Below, piece after piece: positions 8,317 to 18,160 of a DNA stretch of 47,184 bases. This DNA comes from Parvibacter caecicola. Lineage in GTDB: Bacteria; Actinomycetota; Coriobacteriia; Coriobacteriales; Eggerthellaceae. The notes under the pieces were generated by a model. The model was not told the DNA's origin, searched no databases, and saw nothing but the letters and a program-made list of their open reading frames with translations. The position numbers and the translations under genes were made by a program. Position 1 is the first letter of the stretch. Every line of letters begins with the position of its first letter. The DNA lies in contig NZ_QIBY01000017.1 of assembly GCF_003725335.1 (NCBI RefSeq), positions 1 through 47,184 of the forward strand, written 5' to 3'.

Positions 8317-10056
8317 CTACCACCCCTTCCCAGCCAGCGGCGAGTGGGTGCGCCGACGACAGTAGCCCTCCAACTGGTCTTTCGTCAGCACCGTCTCGGT
8401 CTTCTTCTTCACGTCCACCACAGTCACGCGGTCGGTGCAGGAATAGCACGGATCCATCGACCCCACGATGATGGCCGCATCGGCCACGGTGTTGCCCCGG
8501 AACATATAGCGCAGAATGGGCCAGTTGGAATAGGTGGCCGCCTTGGCGCGCCAGCGATAGCACTTCTGGTTGTCGCCGACCATGGCCCAGTGCATATCCT
8601 CGCCGCGGGGCGCCTCGGTATAGCCGAGAGCGAACTTGTGCGGCGTATACTGCCACTTTTCCGTGAGCACCGGGCCGGCCGGCGCTCCTTCGAGCAACTG
8701 CTCGATCATGGTAAGCGAGTCCATGAACTCTTCTACGCGCACAAGCGTGCGGCTCTGCACATCGCATCCGTTATGGCTTCGGGCCGACAGGCCCACCAGG
8801 AACTTGTACCCATCGAAGGGATGGTCGAAACGCACGTCGCGGGCGATGCCGCTACCGCGCACGCAAGGGCCCACCGGCGAGAAATCACGAGCCACCGCCG
8901 GGTCGAGGTATCCGATACCAGCCGTGCGCGATTCAAAATTCGCCGTCGACGTGAGCATATCCACAAGCGCCTCCACCTCGTTGCGCAGCTCTTGCACGTA
9001 GGCAATGGTGGCCAGCTTTTGCTCGTCTAAGATATCGCGACGCACACCGCCTATGAGGTTCAGCCCGTAGGTCTTGCGGGCGCCGGTGAGCAGCACCGCC
9101 AGATCCATGGCCTTCTCGCGCACCCGGAAGAAGTGCTGAAAACCCGTGTCGAAACCGCAGTAGTGGCACACGAGTCCTAAGTTCAACAGGTGAGAGTGCA
9201 GACGCTCCACTTCCAGCAGAATGGCGCGGATGTACTGGGCGCGCAGGGGCACCTCTATGCCCTGGGCGTTTTCCACCGCTTCGGCGTAGGCCACCGAATG
9301 GGCGTTGCCGCAAATACCGCAAATGCGGTCCGCGAGAAAGGTCACCGCATCGTAACTCAGGCGGCTTTCGGCCACCTTCTCCATGCCGCGATGCACGTAG
9401 AACAGCCGATAGTCGGCGTCAATAATGTCCTCGCCCTCGACGAACAGCCGGAAATGCCCCGGCTCGTCAGATGTGATGTGCAAGGGTCCCATAGGCACCT
9501 GCGTGGTCTCCTCGGCATGACCCTCATAGAGAAACTCGTAGTTCTCCACGGCGCAGGCCGGCTCGGGGCGGCGACGATAGTCCATAGCGTCCTTGCGCAG
9601 CGGATACAGGTTGCTTGGCCAGTCGTCAGGAAGCACCAGCCGCCGCTCATCGGGCAGCCCCTGGGCGCGTAGCCCAAACATGTCGAAAGCCTCGCGTTCG
9701 CTCCATACGCAGGCGGGAACCCGCGGGGTCACGCTCGGGTACTCCATGGAATCCGGATCCACTTCGGCCCGCACCACGACGAACCCCGGATCGCTCTCCT
9801 CCATGGACAGCAGATAGTACAGCGCGTAGCTGCCGTTGATGGGCCTTTCGTCATTAGCCACCATATTCGGAAGCCAACCCCCGCGTCCGTAGTAGAGGAA
9901 CTCCACCACATCGGGAAGCATGTCGGTTGGCACGGTGATGGTCACCTGATCGGCCGCCTGCCACGTCGCATCGAGCACCGCGCCGGGGAAGGTGTCGCGC
10001 ACCGCCTGCACGTGGGTTTCGCCCACTCGCAAAGCTGTTTGCCTTTTCGTCGTCAT
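8317..10056 (-). CDS. hycE: Formate hydrogenlyase [NiFe] large subunit HycE
   Basis: Catalytic subunit of 579 residues with an N-terminal NuoC-like domain (to about 160) fused to a NuoD/hydrogenase domain. The nickel-iron site ligands are intact: RICGIC (C246, C249) and DPCYSC (C537, C540). The sequence continues 36 residues past R543, close to the 32-residue peptide that HycI removes from E. coli HycE, so processing by the neighbouring hycI product is expected. It evolves H2 from protons in the cytoplasm-facing arm of the complex. ATG at 10056 overlaps the hyfF stop by one base (TAATG). Confidence 0.96.
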   Translation of the reverse strand: MTTKRQTALRVGETHVQAVRDTFPGAVLDATWQAADQVTITVPTDMLPDVVEFLYYGRGGWLPNMVANDERPINGSYALYYLLSMEESDPGFVVVRAEVDPDSMEYPSVTPRVPACVWSEREAFDMFGLRAQGLPDERRLVLPDDWPSNLYPLRKDAMDYRRRPEPACAVENYEFLYEGHAEETTQVPMGPLHITSDEPGHFRLFVEGEDIIDADYRLFYVHRGMEKVAESRLSYDAVTFLADRICGICGNAHSVAYAEAVENAQGIEVPLRAQYIRAILLEVERLHSHLLNLGLVCHYCGFDTGFQHFFRVREKAMDLAVLLTGARKTYGLNLIGGVRRDILDEQKLATIAYVQELRNEVEALVDMLTSTANFESRTAGIGYLDPAVARDFSPVGPCVRGSGIARDVRFDHPFDGYKFLVGLSARSHNGCDVQSRTLVRVEEFMDSLTMIEQLLEGAPAGPVLTEKWQYTPHKFALGYTEAPRGEDMHWAMVGDNQKCYRWRAKAATYSNWPILRYMFRGNTVADAAIIVGSMDPCYSCTDRVTVVDVKKKTETVLTKDQLEGYCRRRTHSPLAGKGW

Positions 10057-11633
10057 TACTCGAACACCTCCTCGGTCATCCCATCGGCGGCTAGCGCCGC
10101 CAGGGCGTCGTCAAGCAAGCTCCCATTTGCGGAATACTCGCCCTCGTAAGCCATCACGATGGCCCCCGCATCCTCTATAGAACCAGCCAGGGGGCCGGGC
10201 ATCGCCACGCCAAGCAGCACCACAAGCGCCACAAGCACGATTTCCGGAACCAGGGCCAAGGCGGGTACGTCCCCGCGCGGCACATTGTCGGGCGCGCCGC
10301 CAAGCGCCGACCCCGTAATGAGGCGAACAAGGGCCATGATCACCACAACAAGCGCCACAAGCACGAGCACGAGCGCCCACCAGGCCGCGGCTGCCACGCC
10401 CGCGAGCACCATGAGCATCTCGCTCAAAAACATTGCGAAGGGCGGAAAACCCGCCAAAGCCAGACAGCCCGCGACGAACAAGACGCCCGTGACGGGCGCC
10501 ACCGCCACAATGCCGCGAATCCTTTCCAGGTCGCGCGTGTGGTACTTCATCATCACATTTCCCGCCAGGCAGAACATGAGCGCCTTGGTCAGACCGTGGG
10601 CGATGCAATGCACGAGACCCGCGATGATGCCCAGAGGACCGCCTATGCCGAAGCACACGGCGATAAGGCCCACGTTCTCACAAGAGCTATAGGCCAGCTT
10701 CCGCTTAAGATCGCGCTGGCGATACACTTCGAAGGCGGCATAGCCCACCGAAAGGACACCCAGAATCATCATGACTGTCTGGGGAAACCCATCCCCCACA
10801 TTGGCCGAAGCGAGGATATAGAAGCGCAGGATGATAAGGATCGCACACTTCAGCAGCACGCCCGAGAGCAAAGCCGAAACGGGGCTCGGCGCCTCGGAGT
10901 GAGCATCGGGCAGCCAGGTGTGCATAGGGAACAAACCCGCCTTGGTACCGAACCCGATGGCCGCGAACACAAAGGCAATCATCATGAGGGAGTGGTCCAT
11001 AAGCGGCGCAACCGGCAGGATGGCAGTCCAGAACACCGCCTGGTGCGCATCGGCCATGACGTCGGCGGCATTAGCGTATACGAGCAGCGTGCCGAACAGG
11101 CCAAAAGCCACGCCCGCCGTGCAGACGATAACGTATTTCCATGCCGCCTCCAAGGCGAGCTTGGTGCGGTAAACGCCCACGAGGAACACCGTCGACAACG
11201 TAGTGGCCTCCACCGACACCCACATCATGATGATATTGTTCGAGGTGACGGCCAGAATCATCGAGAACACGAAGAGGCTGAAGAAGGCGTAGTACTGCTT
11301 CACCTGGCCGGAACCGAGGCGCCCCTCCTCCACATCGTGGGCCACGTAGGGCAGCGAGTAGACGCCCGTGCACGGGGCGATGACGGCGATGAGCCCAAGG
11401 AAGAGCGCCGAGAGACCGTCCAGATGGAACCACTCCCCCGCCGCATAGACATCGGCACCGGAACACACAGCCACCACGAGAGCCAGGCCCGCAACGGCCA
11501 CACCGGCCAGGGAGAGCAGGTGCAGGGCCTCATAGACGGCGGACGGAGTGCCCTTCGATGGCAGCACGGCCATGGCGAGCGCCGCGATGAGGGGACAGCC
11601 CAAGAGCGCCAAAAGCAACATTGAGTAATCCAT
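10056..11633 (-). CDS. hyfF: Hydrogenase-4 membrane subunit HyfF (antiporter-like)
   Basis: A 525-residue membrane protein of the NuoL/M/N and Mrp antiporter-like superfamily, matching HyfF in length (526 in E. coli) and operon position. The conserved helices around GFGTKAGLFPMHTWLPDAHSE and LLAYSS-type positions (KLAYSSCENVG) contain lysines that form the proton path in complex I. It would pump H+ or Na+ when formate is split. ATG at 11633 lies three bases after the hyfE stop; AAGGGA upstream. Confidence 0.93.
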   Translation of the reverse strand: MDYSMLLLALLGCPLIAALAMAVLPSKGTPSAVYEALHLLSLAGVAVAGLALVVAVCSGADVYAAGEWFHLDGLSALFLGLIAVIAPCTGVYSLPYVAHDVEEGRLGSGQVKQYYAFFSLFVFSMILAVTSNNIIMMWVSVEATTLSTVFLVGVYRTKLALEAAWKYVIVCTAGVAFGLFGTLLVYANAADVMADAHQAVFWTAILPVAPLMDHSLMMIAFVFAAIGFGTKAGLFPMHTWLPDAHSEAPSPVSALLSGVLLKCAILIILRFYILASANVGDGFPQTVMMILGVLSVGYAAFEVYRQRDLKRKLAYSSCENVGLIAVCFGIGGPLGIIAGLVHCIAHGLTKALMFCLAGNVMMKYHTRDLERIRGIVAVAPVTGVLFVAGCLALAGFPPFAMFLSEMLMVLAGVAAAAWWALVLVLVALVVVIMALVRLITGSALGGAPDNVPRGDVPALALVPEIVLVALVVLLGVAMPGPLAGSIEDAGAIVMAYEGEYSANGSLLDDALAALAADGMTEEVFE

Positions 11634-11636
11634 GGC

Positions 11637-12293
11637 TTATCCCTTCAACTCACAGAGATCGTCGGCATTGAGGGTGCGGGCATAGCGCGCCATCCTCGCC
11701 ACGAGCACCGCCAAGATGACAACTGCGAAAATCGCATCGGTGGCCACGCCGATCTCCACCAGCTCGGGAGCCTGGGGCGCCAAAAGCGCCAAGGTCACGT
11801 GCGAGCCGTTCTCCATAAGGCAGTATCCGAAGATTTGCTTGAAGATGGACCTCTGGATGACAATGCAGGTGAGGCCAATGAAGAAATGGGCGAGCGACAC
11901 GGCCAATGTGGGCTTCACCGCCGCGGCCGTAGGCAGGTCAATACCAGAGACGGCCACGAAGCACACAAACACTTCCACGGCCACGAGGGCGACCGACTTC
12001 ATGGGGTTCAGCTTCGGCGGCAGGTCCACCGGAACCTCCCCTCCGATTTTCTTCAAGGTGAACAACAGAATGGCGGGCACGAGCACCACCTTGGTGGCGA
12101 AGGCCGTGGCCGACCACGTGTACAGCTCGCCGGAGCCTGTGACCGCCCCCAACGAGGCCAGCACACCCACCAGCACGAGCGACTGCAGCGAGTACAAGCA
12201 CGCCGCGGCCCGTCCAGTGCGGGCGAGAACCACCATCATCGAGGTGATGATGAGGCAAGCGCCCAGCACGTTGACCAGCGGATATCCGAACAT
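11637..12293 (-). CDS. hyfE: Hydrogenase-4 membrane subunit HyfE
   Basis: A 218-residue membrane protein with about seven hydrophobic helices, the HyfE counterpart of an NuoK-type subunit. Identification rests on its position between hyfC and hyfF, its length (216 in E. coli) and segments such as ENGSHVTLALLAPQAPELVEIG. Three near starts exist (GTG 12302, ATG 12299, ATG 12293); the ATG at 12293 is chosen because it is eight bases from AGGAGG, whereas the others are too close. Only the hyfB, hyfC, hyfE and hyfF membrane genes are present; hyfD is missing. Confidence 0.9.
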   Translation of the reverse strand: MFGYPLVNVLGACLIITSMMVVLARTGRAAACLYSLQSLVLVGVLASLGAVTGSGELYTWSATAFATKVVLVPAILLFTLKKIGGEVPVDLPPKLNPMKSVALVAVEVFVCFVAVSGIDLPTAAAVKPTLAVSLAHFFIGLTCIVIQRSIFKQIFGYCLMENGSHVTLALLAPQAPELVEIGVATDAIFAVVILAVLVARMARYARTLNADDLCELKG

Positions 12294-12305
12294 ACTCATC
12301 ACCTC

Positions 12306-13232
12306 CTATATTCCAATGACGAGAAACACAAGGGAAAGCGAGGCTATCCCCACCACGAACCAGGTGTAACGACCCAGGTACTTGTAGCGCACGCGCATAA
12401 CGGAATTCTCAATCACGGCAGCAACGAGGAGCACAGCGGTCACCTTTACCGCATAGAGGAGAAACCCGATTAGCACGGCCCCCGCGTCGGGTGCCTGAGC
12501 TGCCCCGAAGGGCAGGAAGACCGCCACGAACAAGCTGGCTACCACAAGCTGCTTCACCGACACGCCCAGCTTCAACATGGCCAAGGACGGGCCGGAATAG
12601 GCGGCCAGCGGGCCCTCTTGAATCTCCTGCTCAGCCTCGGCCAAATCGAAGGGCAGCTTGCCCATCTCGATGTAGCAGGCCATGGCACAGGCCACTCCGG
12701 CCACCACTACGGCCACGAAGGGATAGGCAGTCAGCGTCCCCACCGCTTGGGTCATAATCCCCAAGTTGGTAGAACCAGCGGCCACGGCCATCACGAACAG
12801 CACGAGCATGAGCGAAGGCTCCACAAGCACGCCCACCAAAAGCTCCCGGATACCCCCGATGGCGGTGTAGGATCCGGCCGAATCAATGGCTGCGAGGCTG
12901 AAAATGAAACGGGGCAGCGCCATGAGATACAGCACGGTAATGATGTCGCCGAGCAACGGAATCGGGCAGGCCTGCATCGCCAAGGGGAGCCCCGCAGCGA
13001 TGAGGGCAAACGACCCCAGGAAAACCGGCGGCGCTATGCGGGAAACCAAGCCGCTGCCGCCCTCGCGCACCTCGCAGCGACGCCACAGCTTCGCGAGGTC
13101 GTAGTAGTCCTGCAGAACCGACGTGCCCGTGCGCGAGTGCATCTTCGCACGGATCTTGCGGGCCACGCCGCTTGCAAGCGGAGCGGCGGCCACCAGAAGG
13201 ACAGCCTGAAGTATCGCAATAATGATAGTCAT
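12306..13232 (-). CDS. hyfC: Hydrogenase membrane subunit HyfC/HycD (NuoH-like)
   Basis: A 308-residue NuoH-like membrane subunit that anchors the hydrogenase arm and couples it to the antiporter-like subunits. Visible are KMHSRTGTSVLQDYYDLAKL near the N-terminus and the loop KLPFDLAEAEQEIQEGPLAAYSG, both typical of the HycD/HyfC/NuoH family. ATG at 13232 follows AGGAGG, ten bases after the hyfB stop. Eight hydrophobic segments can be counted. Confidence 0.94.
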   Translation of the reverse strand: MTIIIAILQAVLLVAAAPLASGVARKIRAKMHSRTGTSVLQDYYDLAKLWRRCEVREGGSGLVSRIAPPVFLGSFALIAAGLPLAMQACPIPLLGDIITVLYLMALPRFIFSLAAIDSAGSYTAIGGIRELLVGVLVEPSLMLVLFVMAVAAGSTNLGIMTQAVGTLTAYPFVAVVVAGVACAMACYIEMGKLPFDLAEAEQEIQEGPLAAYSGPSLAMLKLGVSVKQLVVASLFVAVFLPFGAAQAPDAGAVLIGFLLYAVKVTAVLLVAAVIENSVMRVRYKYLGRYTWFVVGIASLSLVFLVIGI

Positions 13233-13241
13233 GGCATCCTC

Positions 13242-15329
13242 CTAACGAACCAAGATGATGAGCGCGAGAAAGAACACCAGCGCTCCGACGATATAAACGA
13301 TATAGGTGCGGAAGTCACCGCTCTCCAGTCGGGCAAAAGCCGCGCCCAAATCGCTGACGATAGAAAGCACCGAATGGGACAGCGGCACCGTCGGCGCAGG
13401 AGCGGGCGCAATGCCCGCAACGCGATCGCGGTCGTATCGCGAATCCGGATCCGCATTGGACGGGGCGCAGACGCCTGACTCCTTTTCCAGGGAAAGCCCA
13501 CGGGAGACCATCCGTGCGAGCACCGCGCCAAGGCCATTCACAACGCGGCGAATCGCATAGAGCGGGCCCATAAAACCCTTCACGTTCGCCCCGACAGTAG
13601 AAGCGAGCGTCTCCATGGAAAGATCGGCCGCATAGCCGCAGGCCCAGGTTTGCGGGTCGTCCTTAATGCCCGCGCGGCGGTTAGCCGCATTGCGCGCAAG
13701 GGTGCAGCCCCCTATGACCGCCACCATGAGAACAGCAATAACAAGCGGCGACACAACCGACACCGTATCGAGCGACACGAGCACAGCGCCCTCGCCAACC
13801 GGCAGTGCCGGAGCGGCCAACACCGAAGCGGCCAGATCGCTCATCTGCGGAGCAACCCAAGCCGCACCCAGGCCGAGCGCGATACAGGCCGCCGTGAGCA
13901 TCACCATGGCAGCCACCATGGGCACCGGCGCCTCATGGGCGCGCTCGGCAGCTTTGGAACGAGGCCGGGCGAGGAACGTCACGCCGAAGGCCTTCACGAA
14001 GCAGGTGACGGCCAAAGCGCCGGTAATAGCCAGAGCCACCACAGCGAAGGCGAAAACGATGCGAAGGAAGACGTCGCCGCCCATGGCCGCACCGATGAGC
14101 CCTTGGTAGGTGAACCACTCCGACACAAATCCGTTCAGCGGCGGAATGGCCGAGATGGCCAGCGAGCCAATGAGGAAGCACACCGCCGTCCAGGGCATCA
14201 CGCGCGCCAGGCCACCGAGCACCTCCATGTTGCGGGTACCCGTAGCGTGCAGCACGCTGCCGGCGCCCAGGAACAGCAGGCCCTTGAACATGGCGTGGTT
14301 CACCACGTGGTATAGCCCGGCCAAGAGACCGATAGCAGCAAGCCAGGGCAAACCCGCGGCCCAGCCGAAGATACCCGTGCCAACACCGAGAAGGATGATG
14401 CCGATATTCTCCACCGAGTGATAGGCCAGAAGGCTCTTCAGGTCATGCTCGCCCAAGGCGTACACCACGCCGAGCACGCTGGAAACCGCCCCAATGATAA
14501 TGACGAGCACGCCCCAACTCACCTCACCGCCCGTAGCGCCGAGCAGATCGAAGCACACTTTGCAAATGCCAAAGATGCCGATTTTGATCATACCGCCGGA
14601 CATGAGGGCACTCACGTTCGAAGGGGCTGCCGGATGGGCCTGGGGAAGCCACGAATGGAAGGGTACCACACCCGCTTTCGCCCCAAACCCGAAGAAGGCC
14701 AGCACGAAAGCGATCGTAGCCACCGGCGGAACGAAGGCGAGGCCCCGGAAAGCCGCGAATTCCAACGAACCAGCACAGACGGCCATGGAGAAAAAGGACA
14801 GGGCAATCATCAAAAAGCCAATATGGGCCATGATGAGGTAAAGAAAACCTCCGCGCAGCGATTTCTCCGTCTGATCGACGATGACGAGCATGTAGGAGGT
14901 GAGCGACATCAGCTCGAAGAATACGAGGAACCAGAAGGCGTTGTCGGCCAAGATAACCAGGTTCATGCTAGCGATAAAGAGGTTCATGAAAAACCCAATG
15001 GGTCCGATGCCCGCCTCGTAGTACTCGTCGAAATAGGCCAGGCCGTAGAGCCATGCCGCAAAGGCCAGCGCCGCAATGACGGCGATGAACAGGCCCGCCA
15101 GAGGGTTCAACAGCAGCGTGAAGTTCGCGAACGGCAAGGGGCCGGCCCAGCTGACATAGGTTGCCGTCTGGAACAGGGCACCCACTCCGCCGATGAAGCT
15201 CAGGACCGCCGCGCCCATGCCGCCCGCGCACGCGATGACCTTCGAGACGGGCCGGGCCTTCGAGGCGGCCAAGGACAGCATGCCAGTAACGCAGGAGAGC
15301 CCGAGAGAGAGCAAGATAATCTGCAGCAT
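13242..15329 (-). CDS. hyfB: Hydrogenase-4 membrane subunit HyfB (antiporter-like)
   Basis: The large NuoL-like subunit, 695 residues, with roughly 15-16 hydrophobic helices. The antiporter signature GFGAKAGVVPFHSWLPQAHPAA and LLAYHSVENIGIILLG are present. The C-terminal part contains a lateral amphipathic region (about 600-660) ending in a last helix, as in HycC/HyfB. ATG at 15329 abuts the hyfA stop (TAAATG) and has AAGGAGG upstream. With HyfF it gives the complex two antiporter-like modules. Confidence 0.94.
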   Translation of the reverse strand: MLQIILLSLGLSCVTGMLSLAASKARPVSKVIACAGGMGAAVLSFIGGVGALFQTATYVSWAGPLPFANFTLLLNPLAGLFIAVIAALAFAAWLYGLAYFDEYYEAGIGPIGFFMNLFIASMNLVILADNAFWFLVFFELMSLTSYMLVIVDQTEKSLRGGFLYLIMAHIGFLMIALSFFSMAVCAGSLEFAAFRGLAFVPPVATIAFVLAFFGFGAKAGVVPFHSWLPQAHPAAPSNVSALMSGGMIKIGIFGICKVCFDLLGATGGEVSWGVLVIIIGAVSSVLGVVYALGEHDLKSLLAYHSVENIGIILLGVGTGIFGWAAGLPWLAAIGLLAGLYHVVNHAMFKGLLFLGAGSVLHATGTRNMEVLGGLARVMPWTAVCFLIGSLAISAIPPLNGFVSEWFTYQGLIGAAMGGDVFLRIVFAFAVVALAITGALAVTCFVKAFGVTFLARPRSKAAERAHEAPVPMVAAMVMLTAACIALGLGAAWVAPQMSDLAASVLAAPALPVGEGAVLVSLDTVSVVSPLVIAVLMVAVIGGCTLARNAANRRAGIKDDPQTWACGYAADLSMETLASTVGANVKGFMGPLYAIRRVVNGLGAVLARMVSRGLSLEKESGVCAPSNADPDSRYDRDRVAGIAPAPAPTVPLSHSVLSIVSDLGAAFARLESGDFRTYIVYIVGALVFFLALIILVR

Positions 15330-15923
15330 TTAGGCCTCCTTCAAATTCGTCGACCGACCCATCATGATCTGGTTTGCCGCCACGGCAGCGCGCATCTTTT
15401 CCTTGCGCAGGCCGTCGAGCGTCGTGGCATCGCGCACGAAGAGCGCCTCGGTCGGGCAGGCACTCACGCAATGGGGACCCCCTTCGGGGTCGTAGGTGGA
15501 GCATAGGTCGCACTTGACGGCGCAGGTGTACACGCCGATGCTCCAGGACAACAGCGGCGAGGTGCCGCGCGGTTGGTTGGGAGTGGGATAGGAGATGCCG
15601 GCAACCCCCGCCGTTGAGGTACCAGCTGGATGGATGGCGCCGAAGGGGCACACCACCGCACAGAGCTTGCACCCGATGCACGCTTGCTCGTTCACAACAA
15701 CGGCGGCATCGGTGCGCGCAATGGCGTCCACGGGACACACCGCCAAGCACGGCGCCCCCTCGCACTGATGGCAGGTAACGGCCGCCGTTACCTCGGGGGT
15801 GAGCGTCAGCGCGAGGCGGGGCTGCGCCTGCAGCCCGGCCACACGGTGGCCATGGCTGCAGGCGGCGAGGCATGTGCCGCATCCTATGCACCTATCCGGC
15901 TCTATGGCGATGAAGGTGTTCAT
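15330..15923 (-). CDS. hyfA: Four-cluster ferredoxin HyfA/HycB
   Basis: A 197-residue ferredoxin with four cysteine clusters: CIGCGTCLAAC, CHQCEGAPCLAVCP, CIGCKLCAVVCP and CDLC...CVSACP. The pattern and N-terminus (MNTFIAIEPDRCIGCGTC) match HyfA, which links the formate dehydrogenase FdhF to the hydrogenase arm. It lacks a signal peptide and should be cytoplasmic. ATG at 15923 has AAAGGA upstream, 33 bases beyond the fdhF stop. Confidence 0.93.
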   Translation of the reverse strand: MNTFIAIEPDRCIGCGTCLAACSHGHRVAGLQAQPRLALTLTPEVTAAVTCHQCEGAPCLAVCPVDAIARTDAAVVVNEQACIGCKLCAVVCPFGAIHPAGTSTAGVAGISYPTPNQPRGTSPLLSWSIGVYTCAVKCDLCSTYDPEGGPHCVSACPTEALFVRDATTLDGLRKEKMRAAVAANQIMMGRSTNLKEA

Positions 15924-15956
15924 CAGAGTCCTTTCGGATGAGGAAGGGTGCGGCGG

Positions 15957-18143
15957 CTACTCCGCGGAAACATCAGTCACAGGCGCCACGTTCTGAGGCG
16001 CGGCCTCGGCGGCCAAACGGTCTTTCAGGGCGCTGTAAAGCGACTGCATATGACGCTCGGCCCACACCTGGTCGTCAATGCAGTGCACCTCGCAGGCGGA
16101 GTACTTGTCCTCGGGCGTGCCCGACAAGGGGTCGGTCACGTGCATAGTCAAATCGTTGCACTTGCCAATCCACCACTGATAGGTCATGTACACCGCGCCC
16201 TTGTTGATGCGCTCGTCCAAACACGCGCGGGTGATCACCTTGCCGCGACGCGAGCTGACCCACACCAGGTCTTCATCGCGGATATTGCGCGCCTCGGCAT
16301 CGATGGGGTTGATGTGCACGTAGCCCGGCTCGTCGGCCAGCATCGAGAGCACCTTGCAGTTGCCGGTCATCGAGCGGCAGGAGTAGTGGCCAACCTCGCG
16401 CACCGTGCACAGCACAAGCGGGTAGGCGTCATCCGGAAGCTCCGTGGGCTCCACGAAGTCGTGCGCCATGAGGATGGCCCTCTTGTCGGCGGTGTTGAAC
16501 TGGCCATCCTTGTACAACGTGGGGGTGCCGGGGCATTCCAGCGTGGGCACCGGCCACTGGGCATGGCCCGTACCGGCCATCTTTTCATAGGTAGCGCCGT
16601 AGAAGTTGGGGCAAAGCTCTCGCACCTCGTTCCAGATTTCCTCGGTATCCTCGTAATGCATCGGATAGCCCATGCGCGTCGAAAGCTCTTGGAAGATTTG
16701 CCAGTCGTGCTTGCATTCGCCCTTGGGGGGCACGGCAGCCGTAAAGCGCTGGAACGTGCGGTCAGAGGCGGAGAATACGCCATCATGCTCGCCCCAGGAG
16801 GTGCCGGGGAACACCACGTCGGCCAGAGCAGTCGTTTGGGTCATGAAGATATCCTGGGAGATGAGCAGATCGAGGTTCTCCAAGGTTTCCTTCATGTCGG
16901 CGGAATCGGGCTCGGTCTGCAGCGGATCCTCGCCGAAATTGTAGAAGGCACGAATCTTGCCCTCCTTCACCCCGTGGGGCAGGTCGGTCAACTTGAAGCC
17001 GGGCTCGGCAGGCAGCTTGCCCTCGGGAAGCCCCCATGCCTTCTCGAACTTAGCGCGCATATCGGGGTTTTCAACTTTCTGATAGCCGGGAAGGAGGCTC
17101 GGCCACATACCCATGTCGCAAGAACCCTGCACGTTGTTCTGACCGCGCACCGGCGCAAGGCCGGCGTTGTCGCGACCAATTTGATTTGCAACGCACGCGA
17201 TGGCGGCAATGGTGTGCACCACTTTCACGCCCTGACGCTGCTGGGTGACGCCCATGCCCCAGCCGATGATGGAGTTGGGGGCGGTGGCGTACATGCGGGC
17301 CGCCTTGCGAATGTCCTCGGCGCTGCAGCCACAGATATCGGCCACGCTCTCAGGCGTGTAGTTCTTAATAGTCTCCCACCACTCATCAAAGCCGGCGGTG
17401 TGAGCATCCACGAACGCCTTATCGTGCATATTCTCGGACACGATGACGTTGGCGAACGCATTCATGAAGGCGAGGTTGCAGCCGTTCTTGATCTGGATGT
17501 ACAAATCGGCTATGCGGGCGGTCTCGATGGAGCGCGGGTCCACAACAATGATCTTGGCGCCCTTCTCCTTGGCCTTCACAATGCGACGGGCCACGATGGG
17601 GTGCGAGGCGGAGGGGTTGTAGCCGAACAGCATGATGAGGTCGGCGTTCTCCAAGTTGGGAATAGACACCGACATGGCACCGGAGCCCACCGTGTCCATA
17701 AGGCCGATAACCGAAGGGCCATGACAGGTACGCGCGCAGTTGTCAATGTTGTTCGTGCCAATGCAGGCGCGGGTGAACTTCTGCATAACGAAGTTTGCCT
17801 CGTTGCCTGGGCCGCGGGAGGAGCCGGTCAGCATAATGGCATCCGGGCCGTACTTCTCCTTGATCTCGGTCAGTCGCCGCGCCGTGAAGTCCAGCGCCTC
17901 GTCCCAGGTAACACGCTCCAGCTCGCCGCCCTTCTCGCGGCGAATCATCGGGTGCAAGATGCGCGGCGTCAGGATCTTCGTGTCGTTGATGAAGTCGAAG
18001 CCCGACAGGCCCTTCAGGCACAGCTCGCCCTCGTTGGTTACGCCGTCGATGCCCTCAGCGCCGACGACCATCCCGTCATCGACCAGCAGGTTGAGCTTGC
18101 ATCCGGCACCGCAGTAGGGACATACGGCCATATGTTTTTCCAT
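15957..18143 (-). CDS. fdhF: Formate dehydrogenase H, cysteine form
   Basis: Molybdopterin enzyme of 728 residues that oxidises formate to CO2 for the hydrogenlyase. It aligns along its whole length with E. coli FdhF: [4Fe-4S] ligands C8, C11, C15 and C42, then NNIDNCARTCHGPSV in which Cys140 (codon TGT) replaces the selenocysteine at the same position, next to His141. Other landmarks are RGQNNVQGSCDMG and TVREVGHYSCRSMTGNC. No Tat signal is present, so it is cytoplasmic. ATG at 18143 follows GGGGAGTG. Cysteine forms are usually slower but need no selenium machinery. Confidence 0.96.
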   Translation of the reverse strand: MEKHMAVCPYCGAGCKLNLLVDDGMVVGAEGIDGVTNEGELCLKGLSGFDFINDTKILTPRILHPMIRREKGGELERVTWDEALDFTARRLTEIKEKYGPDAIMLTGSSRGPGNEANFVMQKFTRACIGTNNIDNCARTCHGPSVIGLMDTVGSGAMSVSIPNLENADLIMLFGYNPSASHPIVARRIVKAKEKGAKIIVVDPRSIETARIADLYIQIKNGCNLAFMNAFANVIVSENMHDKAFVDAHTAGFDEWWETIKNYTPESVADICGCSAEDIRKAARMYATAPNSIIGWGMGVTQQRQGVKVVHTIAAIACVANQIGRDNAGLAPVRGQNNVQGSCDMGMWPSLLPGYQKVENPDMRAKFEKAWGLPEGKLPAEPGFKLTDLPHGVKEGKIRAFYNFGEDPLQTEPDSADMKETLENLDLLISQDIFMTQTTALADVVFPGTSWGEHDGVFSASDRTFQRFTAAVPPKGECKHDWQIFQELSTRMGYPMHYEDTEEIWNEVRELCPNFYGATYEKMAGTGHAQWPVPTLECPGTPTLYKDGQFNTADKRAILMAHDFVEPTELPDDAYPLVLCTVREVGHYSCRSMTGNCKVLSMLADEPGYVHINPIDAEARNIRDEDLVWVSSRRGKVITRACLDERINKGAVYMTYQWWIGKCNDLTMHVTDPLSGTPEDKYSACEVHCIDDQVWAERHMQSLYSALKDRLAAEAAPQNVAPVTDVSAE

Positions 18144-18160
18144 TGTTTCACTCCCCCGTT

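Noticed and set aside
17700-17760. Selenocysteine codon in fdhF
   Set aside because: The codon at position 140 is TGT, and no in-frame TGA is present.
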